Positions 51,135-61,316 of a DNA stretch of 64,000 nucleotides are shown one piece after another; position 1 is the stretch's first letter; every line of letters begins with the position of its first letter. A program made the translations under genes and the position numbers. Where the stretch lies: positions 18,476,001-18,540,000 of the forward strand of contig JBHGNT010000005.1 in the NCBI GenBank assembly GCA_043228905.1, in the 5' to 3' direction. The DNA is from Azolla caroliniana. Its lineage: Eukaryota; Polypodiophyta. A model generated the notes under the pieces. That model did not search any database. It was not told the DNA's origin and saw only the letters and a list, made by a program, of their open reading frames with translations.

Positions 51135-52107
51135 CATGCTACTCTCCGGTCGGCATGCCAGAGAGCTCACCGAACTCGTTCGGTAACTGCAGTTGAAGTT
51201 TGCCATGAAGGACCTCGGTCCGGCAAGACACATACTTGGTATGAAGATTAGTTGGTATCACGATACACGACAACTCTTCTTGTCTCAAACCGACTACATC
51301 GGACGTGTCTTAGAACGCTTCAACATGCAATCGGCCAAGTCTGCTTTGACCCCGCTCCCCATTAACCTTCGGCTATCTCAACGAGACTGTCCGACATCCG
51401 GTCCGGAGGGGGAAGATATGACGTCGGTACCGTATGCACCGACAATCGGCTCCCTCATGTATGCGATGGTCACGACACGACCTGATATTTCTCACTCCGT
51501 AGGAGTCGTCAGCAGATTCATGCACAACCCCGACCGATCGCACTGGAACGCAGTCAAGCATGTGCTCAGGTATCTAGCTGGCACAAAAGACCACGACATT
51601 CTTTTCGGCCTGAACTCAACCTCAGGCGTAGTCGGTTACACCGACTCAGACTTCGCCGGCTGTGTGGACAGCTGGAAATCAACAACCGGGTACTGTTTCA
51701 AATTCGGCAATGGAGCAATCTTGTGGAAGTCAAAACTTCAGGAGTGCACAACCACCTCAATGACCGAAGCGGAATATGTAGCTGCGTCTGACGCGGCAAA
51801 AGAAGCTTTATGGCTTGGTCGGCTGGCGCACACGTTTCGACAGGTCGACTTCGACTCGGCTCTAGTTGTCTACAACGACAATCAGGGTGTTGTTGCTTTG
51901 TCAAAAAATCCGGTTCACCACAACGCCTCTAAGCATATCGATGTTCGATATCACTTCGTTCAAGACTGCGTCATTTCAGGGAAAATTGGTCTCGAGAAGA
52001 TATCCACAACCGATAATGTCGCAGATGGAATGACCAAGTGTCTTTCGGCGGATCGTTTCCGGTCCCTTCGGCACCAGATGGGCGCAACGAAAATTCGGTC
52101 CGATTAA
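51135..52107 (+). pseudogene. pol: Copia C RT end and RNase H
   Basis: Continuation of copia C after S2. RT resumes in frame at the codon after the catalytic Asp pair (LLSGRHARELTELV), with one TAA near 51187. It is then open to the natural stop at 52107: KFAMKDLGPARHILGMKISW, MYAMVTTRPDISHSVGVVSR, TDSDFAGCVDSWKSTTGYC, STTEAEYV-like EAEYVAASDAAKEALW, and the RNase H end (HIDVRYHFVQD, ADGMTKCLS). Confidence 0.93.
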
Positions 52108-52307
52108 AGTTGGACACACAACACAGGATGGTTTCGGACCACCGACATCGGTTCTCTGAGGATCGACTTTAGCTCTTCCGACCCGACCGATTCGGTCTTC
52201 TGTCTTCGGATCTTGCCGACTCTGACAAAACCGATATGTCCGATAAGCCTTGTATATATACCTGTAATTCTTTAAGATAACCCATGTATACGCCCATTAC
52301 GAGGGAG

Positions 52308-52498
52308 TGTCGAATACGAGTGTATAATGGCCGTATTCACATTGTCCCTTTGGACAACCCAAGTTCGGGCTATTTCTATAAATAGCATAAAGGCAGTTGC
52401 CCTAGGATAGTCACTATATAAAGTGACTTTGTAACCTTTAGTAAAGGTTGGTTGTCATTTGTAACTGTTGCTATTGGAATATAACGTTTCCTTTTGTG

Positions 52499-52535
<37 letters not shown>

Positions 52536-52614
52536 ATCTTGCTTGTGCATACACAGGTTCTTCTTCATCACGAATGTTGTTTGCACTTCTGCATTGACGA
52601 CCTTGTCCCCAACA
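52308..52614 (+). repeat. 3' LTR of copia C
   Basis: 307 bp, shorter than the 5' LTR mainly through a shorter (TC)n run (52501-52531). Confidence 0.95.
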
Positions 52615-52707
52615 CTACTGTCATTAGCCGATCAATTCAAGCTTGAGACATGTGACTGAGTCGGCCATGCCATAAGTTTGGGTTGGTCTTTTCGGCTAAG
52701 TTCACGA
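52615..52707 (-). pseudogene. pol: Copia B1 pre-integrase fragment
   Basis: The minus strand reads NLAEKTNPNLWHGRLSHMSQ, the GAG-pre-integrase motif, parallel to B2 near 59600-59520. It links copia C on its left to element D on its right, proving both inserted into B1. It has one or two frame defects. Confidence 0.85.
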
Positions 52708-53427
52708 TGTCGTGAAGATTTTCGTGCACAAGCGGAAACCCGAGCAACGAGAGCCAAAGAGCGATGTGCAACGTTGCACACATACATAATGTATTTGTAA
52801 TAATAATAAGGGTAAAGGGTATGGTGCTAGAAATGCCCCATAAGATCCCTAAGGTATAAAGGTGATGTGGTCTTGTGCACACATCCACGCGCGCGAGAGA
52901 GAGAGGTACTATGCGGTACATAGGTACCTAGTTGTTTGTGAGGAGGTGGGAGTTAAGGGGCCATCAATCTCACCCTGCCCTAATCAAGGCAAATATCCCC
53001 TTTGAATGAAAGGGGATATTTTAGTCTCGTTTTTGTAAACGGTCTTCCCTCCTTGTGCTATAAAAGGAGAGGGAAGGCACCATTGTGGGGGTTGCCTATT
53101 TTGAGTGTGCGAGGTATACCACATAGGTCGAGCGTTAGGGTTAGGGTTAGGGTTTCTTTATCGTGATCTTCATCTTCGTCGGTTAGGGTTTCGAGTAGTC
53201 GTTTGGTGCGGCCGATGTGGCCACCATTTTGTAATCGTTCATTTCGTTTTAATATATCTTTTTGATCATCTTGTCTCCATCTTCCTCTTGTTCGATCTAA
53301 TCTCTTGTTGATTCTTCTTCTTCCTGAACAAAGCTTCCATTCCGTGTCCGATTCCTTCTCCTCTACTCATTAGTCCAAGACCCCCGTGGTCCCGCCCTTC
53401 GCCACGCACGCGCGTAGCAACGCGACA
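52708..53427 (+). repeat. 5' LTR of element D
   Basis: 720 bp, TGTCGTGAAG...GCGACA, followed by a PBS. TATAAAAGG at 53059-53067. Downstream is a telo-box-like run of TTAGGG at 53135-53155 before TTT. No partner LTR is present. Confidence 0.75.
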
Positions 53428-53431
53428 TCTT

Positions 53432-53447
53432 TGGTGAACCCGACGTG
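53432..53447 (+). promoter_or_regulatory. Element D primer-binding site
   Basis: TGGTGAACCCGACGTG, 4 nt after the LTR; a TGGTGAACCC start is common in plant gypsy elements. Confidence 0.75.
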
Positions 53448-53471
53448 AAGAGGCGGCAAGGGAGGAAGGAG

Positions 53472-55118
53472 ATGGAAGCTGGAGACATCGCGGAAGTAAT
53501 TACGAGAATGGCAAGTGATTTCGCAAGAAGGAGAGAAAGACGGGAAGAGGCGTACAAGTACGATCGCCGCGAGTTTGATCTATGGGTGTCGTCGGCAAAG
53601 GCTCCTCGGAGCGCAATGAAGGCATTCCGGGAGTTCGATCTCCGGTTTTCCCAACTTTCGGTCCGGGATCAAGAATCGGTGGGGGCGGACAAGGTCCCAC
53701 TATTCTTGAAGTCGGTCAATGAAAGGGGGAGAATGGCCATTTTCCCCTACCTCAAAGACGATGAAGGGGCGTACGGCCTCACCGAAGATTGGAACGAGGT
53801 GGAATGGGCGTGCATACAATGCGATGAGAGGCGGTCGGCCACAACGCGGCCCGCGAGCGGCGGAGAAGAGAGAGCGGCGACCGACTACGCACTACTGCCG
53901 GAAGAGAGCTCAACGCAAATCGGTTCGGAGGAGCTCGACATTGAAGCCTTGGTGCGGGAAGCGTACGAGATCATAGAGGCACAAATCGAAGCCGAAGAAG
54001 GGCTTATTGCGGAGTCGGGCCCGAGCGGATCGGAGGATGAGGAGGCCGAAAGAGAATGGTACATCGGTACCACGGGAGAGGGTGCGGAGCGAGCCACCCT
54101 CTCGACATGCAGAGAAAGATCGACTGAGGACGAGGTCGGGGACGGTGAGGCGGCGATCGCCGGTTCGAGAAGACATGAGGGAGTTCGGGCATGGAGGCCC
54201 GAAACATCGAGCGGGGAGAAGACGGGCGGTGGTGCCGGGACCTTACGCACACCGGGCCTAGAGACTCCGACAACCGGCCCGAGAGCCGGTGTGAGACCTA
54301 GAGTGATGGGCGGTGGCGGCGGCAAGGCGGGCGACCATGATGGTGACATGGGAGAGGGCGCGGAAAGAGCGACTCTCTTGTCTTGCGGCGAATGGACGAC
54401 CATGGAGGCTGGTAACTACAGATTCGGGACATCGCGGCCCGAAACATCGACGAAGGAGGAGACAAGCGGCAGTGCCACGACCTTACACACATCGGTCCTA
54501 GAGACTCCGGCATCCGGCCCGAGAGCCGGTGTGAGACCTAGAGTGACGGGCGGTGTCGGCGGCAAGGCGGGCAACCGAGACAACGGTAAGGAGACTGTGG
54601 AAGAGGAGGCGGCAAGCATAAGTGATGCTTGCATATACGGAGGCGGGGTAGCCACGGACGACGATGTCCGAATGGAGGTGGCTACGGGCATAGCATCGAC
54701 GAGTGGCGGCGTTGCTACCTTACACGCACCGGTTCAAGAGACCCCGACGGCCGGCCCGAGTGCCCGCGTGAGACCTAGGGTAACGAACGGTGGCGGCGGC
54801 AAGGCGGGCGACCGCGGCGACGATGTGGGAGAGGGTGCAGAGCAAGCGACCCTCTCGACTTGTGGAAAGAGGACGGCCATGGATGAGGCCGATATCTACG
54901 GAGCAATGGACGCCACTTCGAGAGTGGGCGAAAGTTTTGGGATGCGGTTGCCCGAAACGTTCTACGAGGATTTCGCGAGCATACTCGAGGCTTGCGAAAT
55001 CGAGGATCATGATGATGTTGTGGTCATTCTTGTTGGTGCTAGATTAGAGCGCAACAATGTACAGAGAGAGAGAGAGGGAGAGAGAGAAAGAGACAGAGAG
55101 TTCGTATCTCTGTTGTAA
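53472..55118 (+). CDS. gag: Element D gag-like protein with internal repeats
   Basis: An open frame of 548 codons from ATG 53472 (the frame is also open a little upstream). The N-terminal 120 residues resemble a plant gypsy Gag domain: a Phe-rich pattern FREFDLRFSQLSVRDQ, then ADKVPLFLKSV and GLTEDWNEVEWACIQ. An acidic stretch follows, then about three diverged repeats each containing ETPxxGPRAGVRPRV and GGKAGD. No zinc knuckle, protease or RT follows. The C-terminal residues are read from LTR-like sequence homologous to copia A (55005 onward), so the natural end is lost. It is non-autonomous or truncated; expression is unknown. Confidence 0.7.
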   Translation: MEAGDIAEVITRMASDFARRRERREEAYKYDRREFDLWVSSAKAPRSAMKAFREFDLRFSQLSVRDQESVGADKVPLFLKSVNERGRMAIFPYLKDDEGAYGLTEDWNEVEWACIQCDERRSATTRPASGGEERAATDYALLPEESSTQIGSEELDIEALVREAYEIIEAQIEAEEGLIAESGPSGSEDEEAEREWYIGTTGEGAERATLSTCRERSTEDEVGDGEAAIAGSRRHEGVRAWRPETSSGEKTGGGAGTLRTPGLETPTTGPRAGVRPRVMGGGGGKAGDHDGDMGEGAERATLLSCGEWTTMEAGNYRFGTSRPETSTKEETSGSATTLHTSVLETPASGPRAGVRPRVTGGVGGKAGNRDNGKETVEEEAASISDACIYGGGVATDDDVRMEVATGIASTSGGVATLHAPVQETPTAGPSARVRPRVTNGGGGKAGDRGDDVGEGAEQATLSTCGKRTAMDEADIYGAMDATSRVGESFGMRLPETFYEDFASILEACEIEDHDDVVVILVGARLERNNVQREREGERERDREFVSLL

Positions 55119-55375
55119 CCGCCGCTTGTGGCGAAGACAGTGAACAAGAGGTCGCTGCCTCTGTGTTCATCTATATGTATATTGTTACATAGTGATAGTT
55201 AGCAGTCAGTGGACTGCCGTGGTTTTTTCCCCGTGTTTGGGGTTTTCCACGTAAACATCGTGTGTACTCTTCTCTCCTTTGTGTCGTGCATTCATTCCCG
55301 TTTTCTGTGTTTGATTCTAAGATTGGTTGTGGCCGAGCGTTGTTCATCGGGAACGTGTATTCCCGGCACTCTGAT
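55005..55375 (+). repeat. Right half of a copia A-like LTR
   Basis: Aligns with the R-U5 part of the A LTRs: a GTACAGAGAGAGA run, CTGTTGTAACCGCCGC, GTGGCGAAGA, CTGCCGTGGTTTTTCCCC, GGTTGTGGCCGAGCGTTG, ending CCCGGCA at 55375. The left half and minisatellite are absent, and element D gag runs straight into it. Confidence 0.85.
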
Positions 55376-55399
55376 TGCCGACCACTCTCTTTCCTCTTG

Positions 55400-56182
55400 A
55401 TTGATCAATAGTCGGAAACATTGTGGCCAACTTTTCTGCAGTGTGTGCAGAATTCGCCTGATCAGCCTGTTCTCGACTTCGACCGCTACTAGTCTCCCCT
55501 CGTTTTGATCGGTTGGTATTCCGACCGGTTCTATCGGCTTGTTCTCTCGACTCTGTTAGTTGAACGACTCGGTCAAGTGATGGGCTTTTGTAGATTCATT
55601 GATGGTAAGTCCCATCGATTTTCTCCGAATGTGCTTGGTAAGGACTTGGCCGATCGTCTCATCCAGATTTAGGATCGGTCGACTATTGGCGTATGTCATG
55701 CAGAATATCTCCCAACTCACCGGCAAGCTCGATAAGAGGGCAAGGGATTTCACTTCTTCTTCGAAGTTGATCCCATGTGAGGAGAGTTCTGACAACACCT
55801 TGCTGAAGGTGTTGATGTGGGAGGTAGCCAGATCGGTTTGTCTCATCTTTATGTTGAAAAGTTGCTTGATCAAAATCAGTTTCGAAGATGAGGACTTCTT
55901 CTCGTAGACGGCTTGCAACTTTTTGCACAGTGAGAACATTATCGTCTCTTTTCCCATGCTGAAGTAGAAGTTTTCGGCTAGATGCATTCGGATGATGGAA
56001 CTTGCAATTTTGTCCATCGATTTCCACTCTTCGAATGTCATCGAAGCAGGTTTTTCGCTGTGTCAAATAGCTTCAACTTTTCTTTTGATGATCAGAACAT
56101 CCTGCATCATCTCCTTCCAAAGTGCAAATTTTTTGCCATTGAACTTTCTGATTTCAACCCCAGTTCCGAATGTTGAAGCCAT
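55400..56182 (-). pseudogene. gag: Copia B1 gag
   Basis: Minus-strand copia Gag from ATG 56182 (IRKFNGKKFALWKEMMQDVL), through MTFEEWKSMDKIASSIIRMH and KLILIKQLFNIKMRQTD, to a Ser/Arg-rich tail. It has a CCHC-type knuckle near 55455-55410 whose last Cys reads Tyr (CTHCRKVGHNVSDY). Stops near 56065 (TGA) and 55560. The B2 gag at 60551 is the closest match. Element D cuts it just after the knuckle. Confidence 0.87.
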
Positions 56183-56270
56183 ATTCTTCTATGAAAAGTG
56201 AGTTTTTTACTGACCTCGTCTTTTTCTTTTGAGGTTCTTCTGTTGTCTATTGCCGCCGAACAACAAGGTC

Positions 56271-56282
56271 GCTCTGATACCA
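56271..56282 (-). promoter_or_regulatory. Copia B1 primer-binding site
   Basis: The minus strand reads TGGTATCAGAGC, initiator-Met type, 2 nt after the LTR. Confidence 0.95.
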
Positions 56283-56284
56283 GT

Positions 56285-56569
56285 TGTGGAAAGTTGGTAG
56301 GTGTCTGCGTATACAGAAGCGTGTGAGAACCCGTTTGCTGATTCGAAAACAACACAGAAAGGGAGGAAGGCAGAGACTTACACAGAAACGAGCTTTAATG
56401 GAAAGATTTATTACGTTCTCTCTCTCTCTCACTTAGAGACTTGATACAATGTGTTTCCTTTCTTTCTTTACAACGTTAGGTTATTGCTTATATATTAAGC
56501 CCTAACTATGTGGACGAGTTCACACTCGGACGGATACAAGTTGGAAGGAGTCGACCTTTTATGCCAACA
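56285..56569 (-). repeat. LTR shared by B2 (as 3') and B1 (as 5')
   Basis: 285 bp. The minus strand reads TGTTGGCATAAAAGG...CTTTCCACA. B2 RNase H ends directly upstream of it and the B1 PBS lies directly downstream. Confidence 0.9.
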
Positions 56570-59500
56570 TCTTCTGCTCAGTTGTTTGTTGTAGTACCAT
56601 CTTTGTCCTTAGTGCTCCGAAGCGTTGATTTGGGAGTGGCTTTGTCAAGCAATCGGTGATGTTCAACTCGGTCTCGATCTTCTGGATTTCGAGCCTCTTC
56701 TCAGTTATGAGCTCTCGGATGTGATGATACCGTACCTCAATGTGCTTCATCTTTGTGTGATAGACAGGATCATTAATGAGGTGAATTGCGCTCTATGAGT
56801 CGCACTAGATGGTCGATGCTAGTCGGTTGATTCAGCTTGTATTTGATGGCTTGTTGGCAGACAATCTGTGCCTCTGATGCTACTATGTACTCGGCCTCTA
56901 TGGTCGACATGGCCGTGCACTCTGATATCGCATCGCTACCATAGGTGAAAATATAGCCTGATGTTGACTTCCAATTGTTCGTATTTCTAGCATTGTCGAA
57001 GTCAGTGTAGACTTTGACTTTGGCTGAGGTTGTCAAACCGAAAGTCAACTGTGTATCTTGAGTCCCTCTCAGGTACCTAAAGATGTGCTCAAGGACCTCC
57101 CAATGGTTTCGACCTAGGTTTGACACGTATCGGTTGACCACTCCTATGGCATAGGCTAGGTCGAGTTGGGTCGCCACCATTGCGTGCATGATACTTCCTA
57201 AGGCCGATGCATAGGGCATCTTTCCATTAAGCTCTCTCTTCTTGTCCGTTCAAGGAGAGTGTCTGTCCAATAGTCGGATCGATGGTTGTCAAACTGAAAG
57301 TCAGCTGTGTATCTTCGGTCCCTCTCAGGTATCTAAAGATGTGCTTGACGACCTCCCAATGCTTCCGCCTTGGGTTTGACATGTATCGACTGACCACTCC
57401 TACGGCATAGGCTAGGTCGGGTTGGGTCGCCACCATTGTGTACATGATACTTCCTAAGGCCGATGTGTAGGGTATCTTTCCATTAAGCTCTCTCTTCTTG
57501 TCCATTCAAGGAGAGTCTCTGTTCGATAGTCGGATTGACGTCGGAAGCGGTGTTGGTGCTGGCTTTGCATTCTACATGTTGAAGCACCTCCGCACCTTCC
57601 GGATATAGTCAGACTAGGAGAGTCGGAGAGTCTTGGTCATCCGATTTCGCTCAATCCTCATGCCCAGTATGTGACGGGCTTGTCTGAGTTCCATCATTGT
57701 GAACTTGTCGTGAAGGCTCCGCTTCAGTTTTTTGATCTCTGCTTGATTGCTTCCTGCAATCAGCATTTTGTGACATATAGGATAAGATAAATCCTAGACT
57801 CATCGGCCAGTTGCCGAATATACATGCATGGGTCGGAGTTGGATCGACGGTATCTAAGTTGCCTGATGTAGGAGTCAAACTTCTAGTACCACATCGTCGA
57901 CGCTTGTTTCAAGCCACATAGGCTTTTCTTCAGTCGACACACGAGGTGACTTTCCTCCCCCGTCGTTGTGAAGCCTGCTGGTTGATACATGTAAATGTCT
58001 TCTTCCAGATCTCCGTGTAGGAATGCCGTCTTTACGTCCATATGCTCGAGCTCTAGGTCTTCTGTAGCTACAACTCCTAGTAGGAGTCGGAGGGTGGTCA
58101 TCTTGACTACTAGTGAGAATATCTTGTCGTAGTTGACCCCGTGTCCTTGTTTGAAACCTTTCCCGACAAGCTGAGCTTTGTACTTGGGTTTCTTTGAGTC
58201 AGATACATATTTGTATCGGAAAACCCATTTGCAAGGTAGCGGCTTTCTTCCAATTGATAGTTAGACCAACTCCCATGTCTGATTCTTGTGAATTGAGTCC
58301 ATTTCGGATCTCATGGCTCGTCCAGATCTCCTGGGTGCCGAGATAAGAGGTTCGGATTCTTTGATCGGCTCTGTCAGTCAATCGGTATTTATTGAACCAT
58401 TTGTGTCAGGAGTCTTGTTAGGTGACCCACCCTCATGCTGGGATTTCGGTGGTGTCATGGCTTTCTCCCCCGTGAACTTTTTTGACTCGGGTTTGTTTCC
58501 AAATCACATCATGTTGACTTTGCTTTGTTGGACTCTTGTCGAATTGGCTCTGTCTTCGAGATCGACTAGTGGACCCCCTACCAATTTAGAGTCGGTAGGT
58601 ATGTTGTTGGCTTGGTCAAGTTCGACTATTTGTCGAATCTCTGATTCGGCTTGGTGGGATGGTCCTTCTATGAAATCTTTGTCGACTTCGAAGGATACCT
58701 TTTTACCAGCTATTTTCTGCTGGTTCCGCTGAGAGAAGATAGAGTCTTCATTGAAGACTACATCACTGCTCCGTATTAATTTCCGATTCTCAGAGCCCCA
58801 TAGCCGGTAGCCAAAGTCCCCATTAGTTCCATAACTGAGAAATATGCATTTCATCACATGGGGTGCCAAATGGTCCTTTTCTCCCTGGGGATGAACGCGT
58901 AGGCTTCGCATCCGAATACACGGAGCCTATTGTAGGTCGGCTATTTTCTTGACCATGGTGCTTGTGGCACTTCGAGCTTGATTGCTTTCGATGGTGATAG
59001 ATTTACCATGTATACTGCCGTCTGCAATGCCTCAACCCAGAACTCTAGCTTTAGTACAACTTGTTGGAGCATTGCCGTCACCCTCTCCTGGATTGTTCGG
59101 TTCATCCGTTCTACCACTCCATTCTGCATGGGTGTGTAAGGAACGGTCTTTTGATGCCGGAATGGAGAGGTACTCCTTGAAGGCTCTAGAGGTATATTCG
59201 CCTCCATTTTCGGTGTGTCCTGACCGGTTCTCCACTTCAAATGTCCACCGAGTGAAGACCTCGAGCACTTCGTCTTTAGACCTGATTGAGTTGGCCAAGA
59301 TCTTCCGTGTACAGTCATCTACAAAGGTGATGAAGTACCGGGAGCCTCCTAGTGATCGCCCTAGCATGGGCCCACATATATCTGTGTGCACAAGCTCTAA
59401 GGGTTGTAGTACCGCCTCGTAGTGGAGAGAGTGTGAACTTCGGGTCTGTTTCCCGTATCGACAATGCTTGCAGAAGTCCGTCTTTGCTTGGAGTTTAGGT

Positions 59501-59951
59501 ATGTAGCCGATCGCCATCACCCGATCAAGCCCGACTTGAGACATATGGCCGAGTCGGCCATGCCATAAGTTTGGGTCGGTCTTTTTGGCTACGTTCACGG
59601 CCCCTTCTGGATTGATCGCCATTAATGTGTACAAGTTATTGTATTTGTGTCCACTATCATTTCTGAGATTTCCCCGACTGATCATCAATATCGACTCACT
59701 TAGAGTTGTTCGATACCAATCTTCGGCTAACATGCCGATGGAGGCCAGACTCCTTTTCAGATCGGCTATGTACTTGACTTGGTGCAGGGTGCGCATGTTG
59801 ACATTGGGCAATCGGATGGGAACCTCTCTAGTCCCTGCAATTCTGTAGTCCTGCCCGTTGCCTAGTCAGACTCTACCGCTGGCATCGGCTGAATAGTCCG
59901 AAAACCATTCAATGTTGGGGGTCACATGGAATGTGGCACCGGAATCTAGTA
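56570..59951 (-). pseudogene. pol: Copia B2 pol
   Basis: In element order: protease WLLDSGATFHVTP near 59950-59912; pre-integrase LWHGRLGHMSQVGLDRV near 59570; integrase FVDDCTRKILANSIR and PYTPMQNGVVERMNRT (59400-58940); linker with CIFLSYGTNGDFGYRLWGS (58860-58500); RT near 58300-57500 (TTLRLLLGVVATEDLELEHM; CRLKKSLCGLKQAS); RNase H to KHIEVRYHHIRELI and DCLTKPLPNQRFGALR. The last codons read into the LTR. Several frameshifts (near 59155, 58890, 57880) and stops. The RT catalytic motif is not clearly recoverable, so part of RT seems deleted near 57770. Confidence 0.87.
57028..57539 (-). repeat. 256-bp tandem duplication in copia B2
   Basis: Two diverged units (57028-57283 and 57284-57539) each encode SALGSIM, DLAYA-GVV-RY and HIFRYLRGT motifs. 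The copy nearer the LTR continues into RNase H. Confidence 0.9.
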
Positions 59952-60551
59952 ACCACATGTGAATTCATCGATGGTAAGTGCCATCGATTTTTGCCGAATG
60001 TCCTCGGTGAGAACTTGGCTGATCATCTCATCTAGATTTAGGATCGGTCGGCTATTGGCTTATGTCGTGCAGAATACCTCCCAACTCACCGGCAAGCTTG
60101 ATAGGAGGGTAAGGGCTTTCACATATTCTTCGAAGTTGATCCCTTGTGAGGAGAGCTCTGATAACACCCGGCTAAAGAAGTTGATGTGAGAGGTAGCCGG
60201 ATCTGTCTCTCTCATCTTCATGTTGAACAGTTGTTTGATCAAGATGAGTTTTGAAGATAAGGACTTTTTCTCGTACACGGCTTATAGCTTCTCTCATAAT
60301 GAGAACGTTGTCGTCTCTTTTTCCATGCTGAAGTAGACGTTTTCGACTAGGTGCATTTGGATGTTGGAGCGTGTGATTTCGTCCATTGACCTCCACTCAT
60401 TGGTTGACATTGAAGCAGGCTTTTTGGAGTGTCGAAAGACCTCGACCTGTCTTCAAATAATCAGTACGTCTTGCATCATCTCCTTCCATAGGGCAAAGTT
60501 TTTGCCGTCGAATTTTCGGATCTCAACTCCTCTACCAGATGTTGATACCAT
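59952..60551 (-). pseudogene. gag: Copia B2 gag, 3' end deleted
   Basis: From ATG 60551 (IRKFDGKNFALWKEMMQDVL) through WRSMDEITRSNIQMH and KLILIKQLFNMKMRETD to a Met-Ala-Leu-Thr-Ile segment near 59970, where it joins the protease directly. The zinc knuckle present in B1 is missing. In-frame stops near 60452, 60290 and 60060. Confidence 0.85.
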
Positions 60552-60649
60552 GATTCTTTTGAAAGTGAGATTGCTAATTGGTCTTTTCCTTTTAGTTTTT
60601 TTTTTCTGCAGTTTGTTTCTGCCGAGCCGCGGATCTTGTTGATACTAGT

Positions 60650-61168
60650 TGAAGGATAGATATGCATGGAAACATATGTGAGGACCTGTCGGTTATGCTC
60701 AGCAAACAACACAGAGGGAAGGCAAGAAGATATAGACAGATAATAGGCACACACAAATGGCGCTTTAATGGAAGCTCTCTTTATTTCTGTTTTCTCTCTC
60801 TGCAACGGTCTTGTTGCTGCTGCCACGCTGCCGTCGCTGCTGTCTGCGACGTCTGTTGCCGCCTACTACCGTGCTGCACTCTCTCTCTCTCTCCCTCCCA
60901 TCGTGCTGTCATTTGTTGCCGCACTGCCACCTCTGACTTCCGTCGCCGTCTACTGCCGTCTATCGCCGTCTATTGCCGTGCTGCCGTCGATCGCCGTTTG
61001 CGTGCTGGACAACCTGCTGCCGTTCATCATCGTCCGTCATAGTCGCCGTTGCCGTTGCTGTGTTCTTCTCCTTCTTGTTCTTGACGTTGCCGAGTGCCGT
61101 GTTTCTTTTCTTGGCGGCGCATCCTTGTTCTTTTAGCGCGCTCGTCGCGTGCAAAATGCCGATGTGAC
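60650..61168 (-). repeat. 5' LTR of copia B2
   Basis: Matches the shared LTR in words such as AACAACACAGA and CTTTAATGGAA. The left border at 60650 lies 2 nt from the mutated PBS. The right border near 61168 (ATGCCGATG) is approximate. It has a CTGCCG-rich expansion in the middle. Confidence 0.65.
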
Positions 61169-61316
61169 TGCGACATACACACAAACTCGGCTAAGTCTCG
61201 AACCCATTTATTTTATCTTTTTTTCTTATTGACACTACAATGTCTAAAAGAAATGAACATAAGGATACACAAGACGAGGCTATAAGTAAGGAGGACTTTT
61301 TAGATATGTTTAACCG
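61169..61316 (+). other. Flank between B2 and E2, possible gag start
   Basis: A short frame from ATG 61240 (MSKRNEHKDTQDE) reads into the E2 LTR. It could be the beginning of a gag interrupted by E2; too short to assign. Confidence 0.3.

Larger units (their letters stand above)
41497..52614 (+). mobile_element. Copia element C, split by chromovirus S2
   Basis: Plus-strand copia with LTRs 41497-41820 and 52308-52614 (TGTCGAATACG...CCCCAACA), PBS TGGTACCAGAGC, and PPT-like ACGAGGGAG. Flanks CTACC (41492-41496) and CTACT (52615-52619) form a target duplication with one mismatch inside copia B1. S2 sits in its RT at the catalytic motif (duplication CATGC). Without S2 it is about 5.4 kb. Confidence 0.93.
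40087..56569 (-). mobile_element. Copia element B1, interrupted three times
   Basis: Minus-strand copia element reconstructed from 56569 leftward. 5' LTR (56285-56569), PBS, gag (56182-55400), then the D insertion, a short pre-integrase piece (52707-52615), the copia C insertion, then integrase and linker (41496-40087). It stops at the start of RT; RNase H and the 3' LTR are missing. Its 5' LTR is also the 3' LTR of B2, so B2 and B1 form a tandem array. Confidence 0.8.
56285..61168 (-). mobile_element. Copia element B2
   Basis: Minus-strand copia with 5' LTR about 61168-60650, a mutated PBS (TAGTATCAA...), gag, pol and the 3' LTR 56569-56285. The gag zinc-knuckle region is deleted, so gag abuts protease. 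It has an internal tandem duplication in the RT/RNase H region and many stops. The 5' LTR is longer than the shared 3' LTR and carries GC-rich extra sequence (about 60830-61090), so the two have diverged considerably. Confidence 0.85.

Noticed and set aside
53135-53155. Interstitial telomere
   Set aside because: Only three TTAGGG units within an LTR; plant telomeres are long TTTAGGG arrays.
53500-55010. Minus-strand and alternate-frame proteins over the D gag region
   Set aside because: Shadows of a GC-rich coding frame; the plus frame has Gag-like motifs, the others none.
60662-61184. Cys/Ala/Leu-rich proteins, possibly membrane-like
   Set aside because: They lie in the B2 LTR and its CTGCCG-rich expansion; composition artefacts.
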